From positions 248,001 to 312,000 of the forward strand of contig NZ_AFHG01000059.1 in assembly GCF_000214035.2 (NCBI RefSeq): DNA of 64,000 bases, given 5' to 3'. Below are positions 54,175 to 63,221 of the stretch, in pieces. The notes under the pieces were generated by a model. That model ran no database searches. It was given only the letters and a program-made list of their open reading frames with translations, and was not told where the DNA came from. Origin of the DNA: Methyloversatilis universalis FAM5. GTDB taxonomy: Bacteria; Pseudomonadota; Gammaproteobacteria; Burkholderiales; Rhodocyclaceae. Position numbers and translations under genes: made by a program. Every line of letters begins with the position of its first letter. Positions within the stretch are counted from its first letter, which is position 1.

Positions 54175-54412
54175 GATGGGAAGGCGGATGAATCGGGGCA
54201 GCGGCCCTTATACGCAGCCGCTTTCACAGGCAGCAATCAGCCGAAAGCACTAATCCGGCAGCCGGCCGGAGAGCGTGCGACGGCGATTTCCACGCCCGCT
54301 GCGGGCGACGCCGGAACCGTGATGCAGTAGGCATTTGTGCAGTCGGCTGCAGAATAGACTGGCTCGTCGCACATTCCGGGCGCCGGCTGCCGAAAGCGCC
54401 CCATTCCGCATC

Positions 54413-54904
54413 ATGGCCCTGCCGCTGTTCAATCCCGAATCCATGCTGGCGGAAGTCGAGCTGCTGCAGCTGCTCGACCGAGCCGACCGCCAGGCCCGCG
54501 ACCGGCTGCGCCGCTTCGGCAGCGTATGGCCTTTCGGCGCCTATGTCTGCCCGTCCGGCTACGTTCATCCGCTCGAATCCGATCCGGCCAATTACGCGCT
54601 GCCGCATTACCTGCAGTACGAAATCCTGCACGACCGGCTGGTCAATATGGCCTGGCGCGACCGGCTGATCGCCTACACGCTGGTGGCCGAGATCGCGCTG
54701 CCGGAAGAGATCGACCCGCGCCGCATGTCCTCCCTGCGGGTGCATTTCGAATCGGCCGAACTGTCGGTCTATCACTACCGCCCGTTCACGCTGGCGCCCT
54801 GCCGGTCCGAGCCGCCGGACGCGGCCGACCGCCGGCGCATCCGCTTCCTCGAACCGGTGGTGACGCCCGCCGGCCGGCACGTGTTCGAGGCGGTCGCACG
54901 CTGA
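54413..54904 (+). CDS. Unknown 163-aa protein
   Basis: The product has no membrane segment or signal. The motif FGAYVCPSGYVHPLESDP and PHYLQYEILHDRLVNMAWRDRLIAYTLVAEIALP (split about residues 62-98) suggest a small alpha/beta fold, but I do not recognise a family. Codon use looks native. It lies 43 bases before the TRIC gene on the same strand, so a link is possible. The ATG at 54413 was chosen; an ATG at 54335 would extend it with a basic tail. Confidence 0.65.
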   Translation: MALPLFNPESMLAEVELLQLLDRADRQARDRLRRFGSVWPFGAYVCPSGYVHPLESDPANYALPHYLQYEILHDRLVNMAWRDRLIAYTLVAEIALPEEIDPRRMSSLRVHFESAELSVYHYRPFTLAPCRSEPPDAADRRRIRFLEPVVTPAGRHVFEAVAR

Positions 54905-54947
54905 ACCGGCGCGGCGCGGAACGGGGCGGACGCCCTAGAATCGCCGC

Positions 54948-55583
54948 ATGCCCAGATTCCAGCTCATCATCGCGGCGATCGAATTCGCCGCCACGCTCGC
55001 CTTTGCCGTGTCCGGACTGATCGAGGCTGCCCGCCGGCGCATGGACGTGGTGGGCATTTTCGCGGTGGCCTTCATCACCGCCTTCGGCGGCGGCACCGTG
55101 CGCGACGTGCTGCTCGACCGCCGTCCCTTCTTCTGGGTGGAGCATCCGGGCTATGTGTGGCTGGTGTTCGGACTGGCCGTGGTGGCGGCGCCCTGGCTGC
55201 ACCGCCGGCGCGAGCGTTTCACCGAGCGCGCCATGATGCTGCCGGATGCGCTGGGCCTGGGGCTGTTCTCGGTCACCGGCGTCAGCCTGGCCAGCGCGGC
55301 CGACATGCCGGCGGTCGTGTCGGTCATGATGGGCGTCATCACCGGTGTGTTCGGCGGGGTCATGCGCGACGTGATCTGCAACGAAGTGCCGTACGTGTTC
55401 CACGACCACCGCCCGTACGCGCTGTGCGCCTTTGCCGGCGCCTGGGTCTATCTGGCGATGGAGGCGGTGCAGCTTCCGCCGCTGCTGTCGCTCGCGGTGT
55501 CGGTGGCGCTGATTGCCGGCCTGCGGCTGGCGGCGGTGCTCACCGGCTGGACGGTGCCGCGCTGGCAGCGCGACGAAAGCTGA
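54948..55583 (+). CDS. TRIC-type cation-channel-like membrane protein (UPF0126)
   Basis: The 211-aa protein has six or seven helices and two copies of the UPF0126 motif: TAFGGGTVRDVLLDRRPFFW and GVFGGVMRDVICNEVPYVF. Bacterial members are homologues of trimeric intracellular cation channels. Length and motifs match. It precedes the photosynthesis block, but a PpsR-type site and new start separate it. Confidence 0.9.
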   Translation: MPRFQLIIAAIEFAATLAFAVSGLIEAARRRMDVVGIFAVAFITAFGGGTVRDVLLDRRPFFWVEHPGYVWLVFGLAVVAAPWLHRRRERFTERAMMLPDALGLGLFSVTGVSLASAADMPAVVSVMMGVITGVFGGVMRDVICNEVPYVFHDHRPYALCAFAGAWVYLAMEAVQLPPLLSLAVSVALIAGLRLAAVLTGWTVPRWQRDES

Positions 55584-55620
55584 GCGGCGCGCTCAATCGT
55601 CAATCTGTAGACACATTCGA

Positions 55621-55642
55621 AGTGTCAGCATAAAGTGACACT
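55621..55642. promoter_or_regulatory. PpsR/CrtJ-type operator before bchI
   Basis: TGTCA-N8-TGACA (55623-55640) fits the PpsR/CrtJ consensus TGT-N12-ACA exactly, and the arms extend by one more base pair on each side. A second inverted repeat, GACAC-N7-GTGTC (55610-55626), overlaps its left arm. It lies 53 bases before the bchI ATG. Confidence 0.8.
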
Positions 55643-55695
55643 ATCGGCTGTGCCATCGATCTTCCATGGCGCCCGACTTCCGCGCGAGGTGCGCC

Positions 55696-56715
55696 ATGTC
55701 GCAAGCCTTCCCGTTTTCGGCCATCGTCGGTCAGGACGAAATGAAGCAGGCCATCCTGCTGTCGGCGGTCGATCCGTCCATCGGCGGCGTGCTGGTGTTC
55801 GGCGACCGCGGCACCGGCAAGTCGACCGCGGTGCGCGCGCTGGCCGCGCTGCTGCCCAAGATGCGCGCGGTCGAGGGCTGTGCCTATCAGTGCGACCCGG
55901 ATGAGGCCGCCTCGGTCTGCCCCATCTGTTCTGCGGCTGCGGCGTCGCGCCGCGCGCGCCGGGTGCCGGTGCCGGTGGTCGATCTGCCGCTGGGCGCCAC
56001 CGAGGACCGCGTGGTCGGCGCGCTCGATCTCGAACGCGCGCTCACCCGCGGTGAGAAAGCCTTCGAGCCCGGACTGCTGGCGCGTGCCCACCGCGGTTTC
56101 CTCTATGTGGATGAGGTCAATCTGCTGGAAGACCACCTGGTCGATCTGCTGATCGACGTGGCCGCCTCCGGCGAGAACGTGGTCGAGCGTGAAGGCCTCA
56201 GCGTGCGCCACCCGGCGCGCTTTGTGCTCGTCGGCAGCGGCAACCCGGAAGAGGGCGAACTGCGGCCGCAGCTGCTGGACCGCTTCGGCCTGTCGGTCGA
56301 GGTGAGCACGCCGACCGACCTGCCCACCCGCGTCGATGTGGTGAAACGGCGCGACGCCTTCGAGCGTGACCGCGCCGGCTTCTGCGCCCAGTGGGCCGGA
56401 CACGACGCCCGGCTGCGGCGGCGCATCGTCAGTGCGCGTGAGCGCCTGCCCGCCGTGCGGGTGCCGGACGCGGCGCTCGAACAGGCGGCCCGGCTGTGCA
56501 TGCAGCTCGGCACCGACGGCCTGCGCGGCGAACTGACGCTGGTGCGCGCGGCGCGGGCGCTGGCGGCCTACGACGGCGACGCCGAGGTTGGCGACGCGCA
56601 CCTGCGGCGCATCGCGCCGTCGGCGCTGCGTCACCGGCTGCGCCGCGATCCGCTGGACGAATCCGGCTCCGGCGTGCGCGTAGCGCGCGCGATCGATGAA
56701 CTGCTGCCGGCATGA
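55696..56715 (+). CDS. bchI: Mg-chelatase ATPase subunit BchI
   Basis: The 339-aa AAA+ protein has Walker A GDRGTGKST (36-44), the BchI insertion with CAYQCDPDEAASVCPICS, then VVDLPLGATEDRVVG, Walker B GFLYVDEVNLLEDHLVD and an arginine finger region. BchI drives insertion of Mg into protoporphyrin IX with BchD and BchH. The start at 55696 is used; ATG 55666 would add ten residues. It opens the plus-strand bchI-bchD-crtI-crtB series behind a PpsR-type site. bchH is not in the window. Confidence 0.94.
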   Translation: MSQAFPFSAIVGQDEMKQAILLSAVDPSIGGVLVFGDRGTGKSTAVRALAALLPKMRAVEGCAYQCDPDEAASVCPICSAAAASRRARRVPVPVVDLPLGATEDRVVGALDLERALTRGEKAFEPGLLARAHRGFLYVDEVNLLEDHLVDLLIDVAASGENVVEREGLSVRHPARFVLVGSGNPEEGELRPQLLDRFGLSVEVSTPTDLPTRVDVVKRRDAFERDRAGFCAQWAGHDARLRRRIVSARERLPAVRVPDAALEQAARLCMQLGTDGLRGELTLVRAARALAAYDGDAEVGDAHLRRIAPSALRHRLRRDPLDESGSGVRVARAIDELLPA

Positions 56716-58574
56716 ACGGGGGGCCGATGCAGACGCACGAAACGACCGCGCGCTGGCTGCGCGCACTGCTGCCGGCCGCGCTGTGCGCGCTCGATCCGGC
56801 CGGCTGCGGCGGTGTAAGGCTGCGCGCCCAGGCCGGCCCGGCGCGCGACGCCTGGCTGACGCAACTGCGCGCGCTGCTGCCGCCGGGCACGCCGCTGCGC
56901 CGCATTCCGCTCGACGCACCGGATGCCCGTCTGCTCGGCGGGCTGGATCTCGCGGCCACGCTGCGTGCCGGCCGACCGGTGGCCGAGCGCGGCCTGCTGG
57001 TCGAGGCGCACGGCGGCGTCGTGCTGCTGGCCATGGCCGAGCGCATCAGTTCGGCGGCGGCGGCAAGGCTGACCGCGGTGATGGACGAGGGCGTCGTGGC
57101 CATGCTGCGCGACGGGCTGGAAACACGCGAGGCCGCCGAGTTCGGCGTCATCGCGCTGGACGAGGCGCAGGGCGACGATGAGAACCTGCCGGCCGCGCTG
57201 TGCGACCGCCTCGCCTGCATCGTCGAGCTCGAAGGTCTGCGTGCCGGCGACTGCCCGCAACTGCCTTTCGATGCCGGACACATCGCCGCCGCGCGGGCGC
57301 TGCTGCCGACGGTCAGCGTGTCGGCCGTGGCGATACAGTCGCTCGGCGCCGCGGCACAGGCCTTCGGCGTCGATTCGCTGCGCGCCTTCATGCTCGCGGT
57401 GCGCACCGCCCGCGCCGCCGCCGCGCTGGACGGGCGCGATCAGGTGGGCGAGCCGGACGTGACGCTGGCTGCCCAGCTGGTGCTGGCGCCGCGTGCGACG
57501 CAGTGTCCGGTGAGCGCCGCCGAGGCGCCGGCCGATGTGCAGCCCGACGTGCAGCCCGAGATGACACCCGATGCCGCGGCGCCCGACCGGACCCCGGACA
57601 GCACGCCGGCCGAGGCCGCGCCACCGCCGGTAGACGCGGCCGACGAGCCGAAGGACGAGCGGCCGGCCGACCTGCAACAGCCGCTCGAGGACCGCGTGCT
57701 CGACGCCGTGCGCGCAGTGCTCAGCCCCGATCTGCTGGCCCGCATCCGGCTGGCCGGCGGTCGCCTGCCGCGGGCGCGCAGCGCCGGGCGGTCGGGTGCG
57801 CTGCGCGGCAGCGGTCAGCGCGGCCGACCGGTGGGCGTGCGCAAGGGGCGACCGGTCGCCGGGCTGCGGCTCAGCGTCATCGACACGCTGCGCGCGGCGG
57901 CACCGTGGCAGGCGCTGCGCCGGCGCCAGAGCGCGCCCGCGACGCGGGTGGCGGTCCGGCCGGAAGACTTCCGCGTCGTCCGTTACCGGCAGCGCACCCA
58001 GACCACCACCATATTCGTCGTCGATGCCTCCGGTTCGTCGGCGCTGCACCGGCTGGGCGAAGCCAAGGGCGCAGTCGAACTGCTGCTGGCCGACTGCTAT
58101 GTGCGGCGCGACCGGGTGGCGGTGATCGCCTTCCGCGGCACCCGTGCCGAACTGCTGCTGCCGCCGACCCGTTCCCTGGTGCGCGCCAAGCGCAGCCTGG
58201 CCGGTCTGCCCGGGGGCGGCGGCACGCCGCTGGCGGCCGGCATCGAAGCCGGCTGGAGCCTGGCGGACGCGCTGCGCCGGCAGGGCGAAACGCCCACCCT
58301 GGTGCTGCTGACCGACGGCCGCGGCAATGTCGCGCGCGACGGCCAGGGCGGTCGCGCCCAGGCCGAGCAGGACGCGCAGGCGGCGGCACGGCGGGTGCGC
58401 GCGTCGGCGCTGCGCACGCTGTTCATCGACACCTCGCCGCGGCCGCATCCGTCCGCGCAGTCGCTGGCGGCCGGCATGGGCGCGCTGTATGCACCGCTGT
58501 CTGCCGCCGATGCACAGGGCATTTCCCAGCTGGTGAAGCAGGCGGGCGCAGCGTCCGCCGGCCAGAGCCGATGA
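56712..58574 (+). CDS. bchD: Mg-chelatase subunit BchD
   Basis: The 620-aa protein has an N-terminal AAA-like domain without a good Walker A, an acidic Pro/Asp-rich linker (about 265-325) and a C-terminal vWA domain. The vWA domain has the MIDAS motif DASGSSA and TDGRGNVA. That is the BchD layout. It starts at 56712, four bases within the bchI stop, so the two subunits are translated together. Confidence 0.94.
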   Translation: MNGGPMQTHETTARWLRALLPAALCALDPAGCGGVRLRAQAGPARDAWLTQLRALLPPGTPLRRIPLDAPDARLLGGLDLAATLRAGRPVAERGLLVEAHGGVVLLAMAERISSAAAARLTAVMDEGVVAMLRDGLETREAAEFGVIALDEAQGDDENLPAALCDRLACIVELEGLRAGDCPQLPFDAGHIAAARALLPTVSVSAVAIQSLGAAAQAFGVDSLRAFMLAVRTARAAAALDGRDQVGEPDVTLAAQLVLAPRATQCPVSAAEAPADVQPDVQPEMTPDAAAPDRTPDSTPAEAAPPPVDAADEPKDERPADLQQPLEDRVLDAVRAVLSPDLLARIRLAGGRLPRARSAGRSGALRGSGQRGRPVGVRKGRPVAGLRLSVIDTLRAAAPWQALRRRQSAPATRVAVRPEDFRVVRYRQRTQTTTIFVVDASGSSALHRLGEAKGAVELLLADCYVRRDRVAVIAFRGTRAELLLPPTRSLVRAKRSLAGLPGGGGTPLAAGIEAGWSLADALRRQGETPTLVLLTDGRGNVARDGQGGRAQAEQDAQAAARRVRASALRTLFIDTSPRPHPSAQSLAAGMGALYAPLSAADAQGISQLVKQAGAASAGQSR

Positions 58575-58593
58575 ACATGACCGGTACCCGGCG

Positions 58594-60123
58594 ATGACTT
58601 CGATGAACGATCTGCCGCCGGCGGTGACCGGCGTGGGCCGCAGCGCACCGCACGCGGTGGTGATCGGCAGCGGCTTCGGCGGGCTGGCCGCGGCGGTCCG
58701 GCTCGGTGCGCGCGGCTACCGCGTCACCGTGCTCGAGCGGCTCGACGCGCCGGGCGGACGCGCCTACGTGCACCGGCAGGACGGCTTCACCTTCGACGCC
58801 GGCCCGACCATCGTCACCGCGCCCTTCCTGTTCGAGGAACTGTGGCAGCTGTGCGGCCGGCGGATGGCCGACGACGTCGATCTGCGACCGCTGTCGCCCT
58901 TCTACCGCATCCGCTTCGACGACGGCGAAACCTTCGACTGCTCCGGCGACTCCGAGGCGATGCGACGCGAGGTGGCGCGGCTGGCCCCGGACGACGTGGC
59001 CGGCTACGAGCGCTTCATGCAGGCCAGCGAAGCCACCTTCCGGGTCGGTTTCGAACAGCTGGGCCACGTGCCCTTCGACCGCTGGATAGACATGGCGCGC
59101 GTGCTGCCGGCGATGGTGAAGCTGCAGAGCTACCGCAGCCTGTACAGCCTGGTGTCCAGTCATGTGCGCGACGAGCGGCTGCGCTTCGTGCTGAGCTTTC
59201 ATCCGCTGTTCGTTGGCGGCAACCCGTTCACCGTCACGTCGATCTACGGACTGATCGCGCATCTGGAGCGGCAGTGGGGCGTGCACTTCGCGATGGGCGG
59301 CACCGGCAGTCTGGTCAGCGGGCTGGTCGGTCTGATCGAGGGGCAGGGCAACCGCGTGCGCTGCGACGCTGAAGTGGTCGAGATCACCGCGCACAATGGC
59401 CGCGCCACCGGCGTACGGCTGCGCAGCGGCGAAACGCTGGCGGCCGATGTCGTGGTGTCGAACGCCGACGCCGCCTATACCTACAAGCACCTGCTGCCGA
59501 CCACCCGGCGCAAGCGCTGGACCGATCGCCGCCTCGACGACGCGCGCTATTCGATGAGCCTGTTCGTCTGGTACTTCGGCACGCGCGGTCGCTACGACGC
59601 GGTGCCGCACCACACGATACTGCTCGGCCCGCGCTACCGGGCGCTGCTGCACGACATCTTCGAGCGCAAGCTGCTGGCCGACGATTTCAGCCTCTACCTG
59701 CATCGGCCGACCGCGACCGATCCGTCGCTGGCGCCGGACGGCTGCGACGCCTTCTACGTGCTGTCGCCGGTGCCCCACCTGGACAGCGGCACCGACTGGA
59801 CGATCGAGGCGGAGCGCTACCGCCAGGCGATAGCGGACCGTCTGTCGGAGACGCTGCTCCCGGGGCTGGCCGAACGCATCGTCACCTCGCGCGTCACCAC
59901 GCCGATCGATTTCCGCGACCGTCTGCTGTCGCTCAAGGGCGCGGCTTTCGGGCTGGAGCCGGTGCTGACCCAGAGCGCCTGGTTCCGTCCGCACAACCGC
60001 AGCGAGGAGCTTGAACGGCTCTATCTGGTCGGCGCCGGCACGCACCCGGGCGCCGGTCTGCCCGGCGTGCTGTCGTCGGCGCGCGTGCTCGACCGGCTGG
60101 TGCCGGATCCCTGTCATGTCTGA
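58594..60123 (+). CDS. crtI: Phytoene desaturase CrtI
   Basis: The 509-aa desaturase has an N-terminal FAD motif GSGFGGLAAAVRL, then ERLDAPGGRAYVHRQDGFTFDAGPT (split across 48-75), and the C-terminal GAGTHPGAGLPGVLSS. It desaturates phytoene to neurosporene or lycopene in the membrane. It lies 19 bases after bchD and overlaps crtB by eight bases. Placement of crtIB directly behind bchID suggests joint control. Confidence 0.94.
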   Translation: MTSMNDLPPAVTGVGRSAPHAVVIGSGFGGLAAAVRLGARGYRVTVLERLDAPGGRAYVHRQDGFTFDAGPTIVTAPFLFEELWQLCGRRMADDVDLRPLSPFYRIRFDDGETFDCSGDSEAMRREVARLAPDDVAGYERFMQASEATFRVGFEQLGHVPFDRWIDMARVLPAMVKLQSYRSLYSLVSSHVRDERLRFVLSFHPLFVGGNPFTVTSIYGLIAHLERQWGVHFAMGGTGSLVSGLVGLIEGQGNRVRCDAEVVEITAHNGRATGVRLRSGETLAADVVVSNADAAYTYKHLLPTTRRKRWTDRRLDDARYSMSLFVWYFGTRGRYDAVPHHTILLGPRYRALLHDIFERKLLADDFSLYLHRPTATDPSLAPDGCDAFYVLSPVPHLDSGTDWTIEAERYRQAIADRLSETLLPGLAERIVTSRVTTPIDFRDRLLSLKGAAFGLEPVLTQSAWFRPHNRSEELERLYLVGAGTHPGAGLPGVLSSARVLDRLVPDPCHV

Positions 60124-61165
60124 GCACGACGCCGCCCAGGACATGGCGGCCTGCCGCCGCCTGCTGCGCGACGGCTCGCGCTCCTTCTTCGCCGCCTCGC
60201 TGCTGCTGCCGCGTGCGGTACGCGAGCCGGCCTGTGCGCTGTACGCCTTCTGCCGCATCGCCGACGATCTGGTCGATGACAGCGCGGCCGATGAAGCCAC
60301 CGTGGCCGCGCTGCGCCGGCGGGTGGACGCCGCCTGCGCCGGCCGGCCGCAGGACGATCCGGTCGACCGCATGCTGTCGCGGGTGGTGGTGCAGTTCTCG
60401 ATACCGCCGGCGCTGCTGCACGCGCTGATCGAAGGCTTCGCCTGGGATGCGCGCGGCCGGCAGTACGAAACGCTGGCCGAACTGTATGAATACTGCGCCC
60501 GCGTCGCCGCCACGGTGGGCGCCATGATGGCCATGCTGATGGGCGTGCGCGACCGCGAACAGGCGGCGCGCGCCTGCGACCTCGGGCTGGCGATGCAGCT
60601 CACCAACATCGCCCGCGACATCGGCGAGGACGCGCGGCGCGGCCGCCTCTACCTGCCGCGCGGCTGGCTGCGCGTGGCCGGCATCGACCCGGACGCCTGG
60701 CTGGCGCAGCCGGTGTTCGATGCGCGTCTGGTGCCGGTGCTCGATCGCCTGCTGAGCATCGCCGATCTGCTGTACGCGCGTGCCGCGGTCGGCATCGAAC
60801 AGCTGCCGCCGGCCTGCCGGCCGGGCATCCGCGCGGCGCGCGCCATCTACCGCGACATCGGCCGCGGCGTGGTGGCCAACGGCCACGATTCGGTGTCGCA
60901 GCGCTCGGTCGTGTCGTCCTGGCGCAAGACCGTGCTGCTGGCCGGTTCGCTGAGCGCCACGCTGCCGCCGGCGCATGCGCGCTACAACGAGCTGGAGGAG
61001 GTGTCGATGCTGGTCGATGCGGTCACCGCCGCACCGCTGCCGCAGGCGCTACGGGGCCGGCTCGATCGCCTGCCGTCGCGGACGCCGCGTCAGCGGCTGG
61101 AGTGGCTGATCGACCTGTTCGAGCGGCTGGAGCGGCAGGACAGGGCGCGCGCGCAGGGCGGCTGA
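60116..61165 (+). CDS. crtB: Phytoene synthase CrtB
   Basis: This 349-aa enzyme condenses two geranylgeranyl diphosphates to phytoene. It has the prenyl-binding aspartate motifs DDLVDD (early) and ARDIGEDARRGRLYLP (late), plus LMQLTNIARD-type sequence (LGLAMQLTNI). The start at 60116 lies inside the crtI stop region. The 3' end converges with bchO, with ten bases between stops. Confidence 0.94.
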   Translation: MSEHDAAQDMAACRRLLRDGSRSFFAASLLLPRAVREPACALYAFCRIADDLVDDSAADEATVAALRRRVDAACAGRPQDDPVDRMLSRVVVQFSIPPALLHALIEGFAWDARGRQYETLAELYEYCARVAATVGAMMAMLMGVRDREQAARACDLGLAMQLTNIARDIGEDARRGRLYLPRGWLRVAGIDPDAWLAQPVFDARLVPVLDRLLSIADLLYARAAVGIEQLPPACRPGIRAARAIYRDIGRGVVANGHDSVSQRSVVSSWRKTVLLAGSLSATLPPAHARYNELEEVSMLVDAVTAAPLPQALRGRLDRLPSRTPRQRLEWLIDLFERLERQDRARAQGG

Positions 61166-61175
61166 CGCCGGTGGC

Positions 61176-62048
61176 CTACCGCACCGCCTCGTCGATCAGC
61201 GCGGCCAGCCGCTGCGGCGCCTCCTCGTGCGCCAGATGGCCCAGCCCGTCGAGCTCGATCAGGCGTGCGCCGCGGACGATGCGCGCCACCCTGCGCGAAC
61301 ATTCGGCCGGCACCGTGCGGTCGCCGCGCGCCGCGATCAGCGTGAGCGCGGCGTCCAGCCGTGGCAGGTCGCGCGCCAGCGGCGCGATGTCCCAGTTCGC
61401 CATCATGCCGAGCACCCCGGTCACATGGGCGCGACAGCGCACCAGCCGCGCGTACAGCGCCACGCCGCGTGCGTCGATGTGCGAACCGGTGCTGGCGATC
61501 AACCGTTCGACCGCGCCGCTGCGCGCCGCACTGCGCGCGAACAGGGCGGCGGCGAACGGTGTCAGTGACAGCAGGCGGGCGGCCGGCGGGAACAGCAGGC
61601 CGGCCAGACCGGGCAGCGGCAGCAGGGCGCCATTGAGGCTGACCAGATGGCGTCCGGGCAGCAGGCCGTCAAGCTGCATGCGCAGCGCGATCGCGGCGCC
61701 CGCGGAATGTCCGGCCACCGCGGCCGGTGCGATCCGCAGCGTGTCCATCAGCGCGGCGACCGCGTGCGCCATGCCCGGCAGCGACAGCGTGTGGGCGGGC
61801 GGGGTCGAGGTGAAGGCGTGACCGGGCAGGTCGGGCGCGATCACGGTATGCGTGCGGGCCAGCAGCGGCAGCAGGTCGCGCCAGGAATGGGTCGAGGCGC
61901 CGCTGCCGTGCAGCAGCAGCAGCGGAGGTCCGTCACCGGCGATCTGCACGTGCCAGCGCACGCCGCCCGCGACGACGAAGCGGCTCGCGTCGCGATGGGG
62001 CCAGTCGGCGCCGTCGCGCAGCCAGTCGAGACTTTCGGTTGCGGGCAT
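61176..62048 (-). CDS. bchO: Mg-chelatase-associated alpha/beta hydrolase BchO
   Basis: This 290-aa alpha/beta hydrolase starts with LDWLRDGADWPHRDASRFV, the BchO signature, then LLLLHGSGASTHSWRDLLP and the nucleophile elbow AGHSAGAAIAL. The catalytic His is in LGHLAHEEAPQ. BchO genes are near bchI/bchD in purple bacteria; the role in Mg-chelation is not defined. The start at 62048 was chosen for homology; an ATG at 62111 overlaps the divergent small ORF. Confidence 0.88.
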   Translation of the reverse strand: MPATESLDWLRDGADWPHRDASRFVVAGGVRWHVQIAGDGPPLLLLHGSGASTHSWRDLLPLLARTHTVIAPDLPGHAFTSTPPAHTLSLPGMAHAVAALMDTLRIAPAAVAGHSAGAAIALRMQLDGLLPGRHLVSLNGALLPLPGLAGLLFPPAARLLSLTPFAAALFARSAARSGAVERLIASTGSHIDARGVALYARLVRCRAHVTGVLGMMANWDIAPLARDLPRLDAALTLIAARGDRTVPAECSRRVARIVRGARLIELDGLGHLAHEEAPQRLAALIDEAVR

Positions 62049-62110
62049 GGAGGCAGGCCTGTTCACGGCCGGGTCAGGGCAGTCGATGCAACCATACAGG
62101 AGCGCGTGCA

Positions 62111-62251
62111 ATGAGTCCGACCACGCTGGTCATCGTCGAGGCGGTGCTGATATTCGGCGGCGTGCTGGTGTTCGCCGTGTACCAGCTGGTATCGGTGCGC
62201 CGCCTGCAGAAACGCGAGGGCGATCGCCAGGACGATAAGCCTGAGCGCTGA
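62111..62251 (+). CDS. 46-aa single-helix membrane protein in the bch/crt block
   Basis: MSPTTLVIVEAVLIFGGVL... forms one membrane helix (about residues 5-26) with a charged tail RRLQKREGDRQDD. A good AGGAG site lies eight bases before the ATG at 62111. It starts 62 bases from the divergent bchO start and ends 22 bases before the opposite-strand crtC stop. No family is recognised. It could be a small assembly or light-harvesting accessory factor, but that is a guess. Confidence 0.6.
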   Translation: MSPTTLVIVEAVLIFGGVLVFAVYQLVSVRRLQKREGDRQDDKPER

Positions 62252-62273
62252 GCCGGGCGCGGATCCGGGCTTC

Positions 62274-63221
62274 TCAGGTCGCCCATGCGCTGCGCCGCGG
62301 CATGCGGAAGGGCAGCAGCATCTGCACCCAGCCGCTGCTGAAACGTTCGAGATCCAGGCTTTCGTGCACGCCATGCACCGGTTCGCCGAGCAGCCGGGTG
62401 TCCAGCAGCGAGCGGGCGTAGAAGGGCGTGTCCTCCAGCGTGCGGACCTGCGGCGAGGTGTCGGCTTCGCTGCGCGTGGCGCGGGCGATGCCCCAGCGGG
62501 TGCCGGGCAGCGTGCGTTCGGCCGGCGCGGCAAAGTGGCGGCAGCCGCCGTCGGCGTCGAAATGCAGCGCCAGCGAATGCGGCGTGCCGTCGCGTCGCTG
62601 CACGTCGTACAGCACCGCGGTGTCGCCGCCGCGCAGGCTGCTGCGCGACCAGTGCCAGCGGGTGAAGTCCTGCTCCAGCGCACGGCTGCCGGCATTGCTG
62701 TCGGCATAGGCATCGCCGTGCCATTGCAGCGCGGGTTCGCTGAGCCGGACCTCGACCCGGGCGCAGGGCGCGATCGGCAGCCACAGATGACGCCGGTCGG
62801 CGTCGAGCGCGAAGGCGTCCTGTGCGAACGTGGGCGCGTGCAGGCGCACGCTGCCGCGCACCCGCAGCGGCAGCGGCGCACCGATCTCGTCGAGCTCGAT
62901 GGTGAGTGCATCTCCGTCCCAGTGCAGCCGGCTCGGGCCGATGCGCAGGTTCCGCGCGTCACGCTGCAGCGCGCTGGCGCCGCGTTCGGTCATGGCCCAG
63001 CGGCGCTTGTCGCCATAGAGCGCGACATTGACCGCGCAGTGCGCGTGCGGGTCGGCGGCACCCGGGCGACGGCGGCGGGCCAGTGCGTAATACGGCGAGA
63101 ACACGCTGCCGATGAAGGCGATCACCGTCAGTCCGTAGCGACCGTCATCGCTGGTGGCGTCGACATACCACCAGCGGTAGCCACCGGGCGGCACCGGCGC
63201 GCTGAAGTCGCGCGCGTTCAT
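62274..63221 (-). CDS. crtC: Carotenoid 1,2-hydratase CrtC
   Basis: The 315-aa protein has the CrtC motifs GGYRWWYVDATSDDGRYGLTVIAFIGSVFSPYY (about residues 13-45) and HCAVNVALYGDKRRWAMTERG. CrtC adds water to the C-1,2 double bond of neurosporene or lycopene in the spheroidene and spirilloxanthin pathways. It starts at 63221 within the crtD stop (ATGA), so the two are translationally coupled. Confidence 0.93.
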   Translation of the reverse strand: MNARDFSAPVPPGGYRWWYVDATSDDGRYGLTVIAFIGSVFSPYYALARRRRPGAADPHAHCAVNVALYGDKRRWAMTERGASALQRDARNLRIGPSRLHWDGDALTIELDEIGAPLPLRVRGSVRLHAPTFAQDAFALDADRRHLWLPIAPCARVEVRLSEPALQWHGDAYADSNAGSRALEQDFTRWHWSRSSLRGGDTAVLYDVQRRDGTPHSLALHFDADGGCRHFAAPAERTLPGTRWGIARATRSEADTSPQVRTLEDTPFYARSLLDTRLLGEPVHGVHESLDLERFSSGWVQMLLPFRMPRRSAWAT

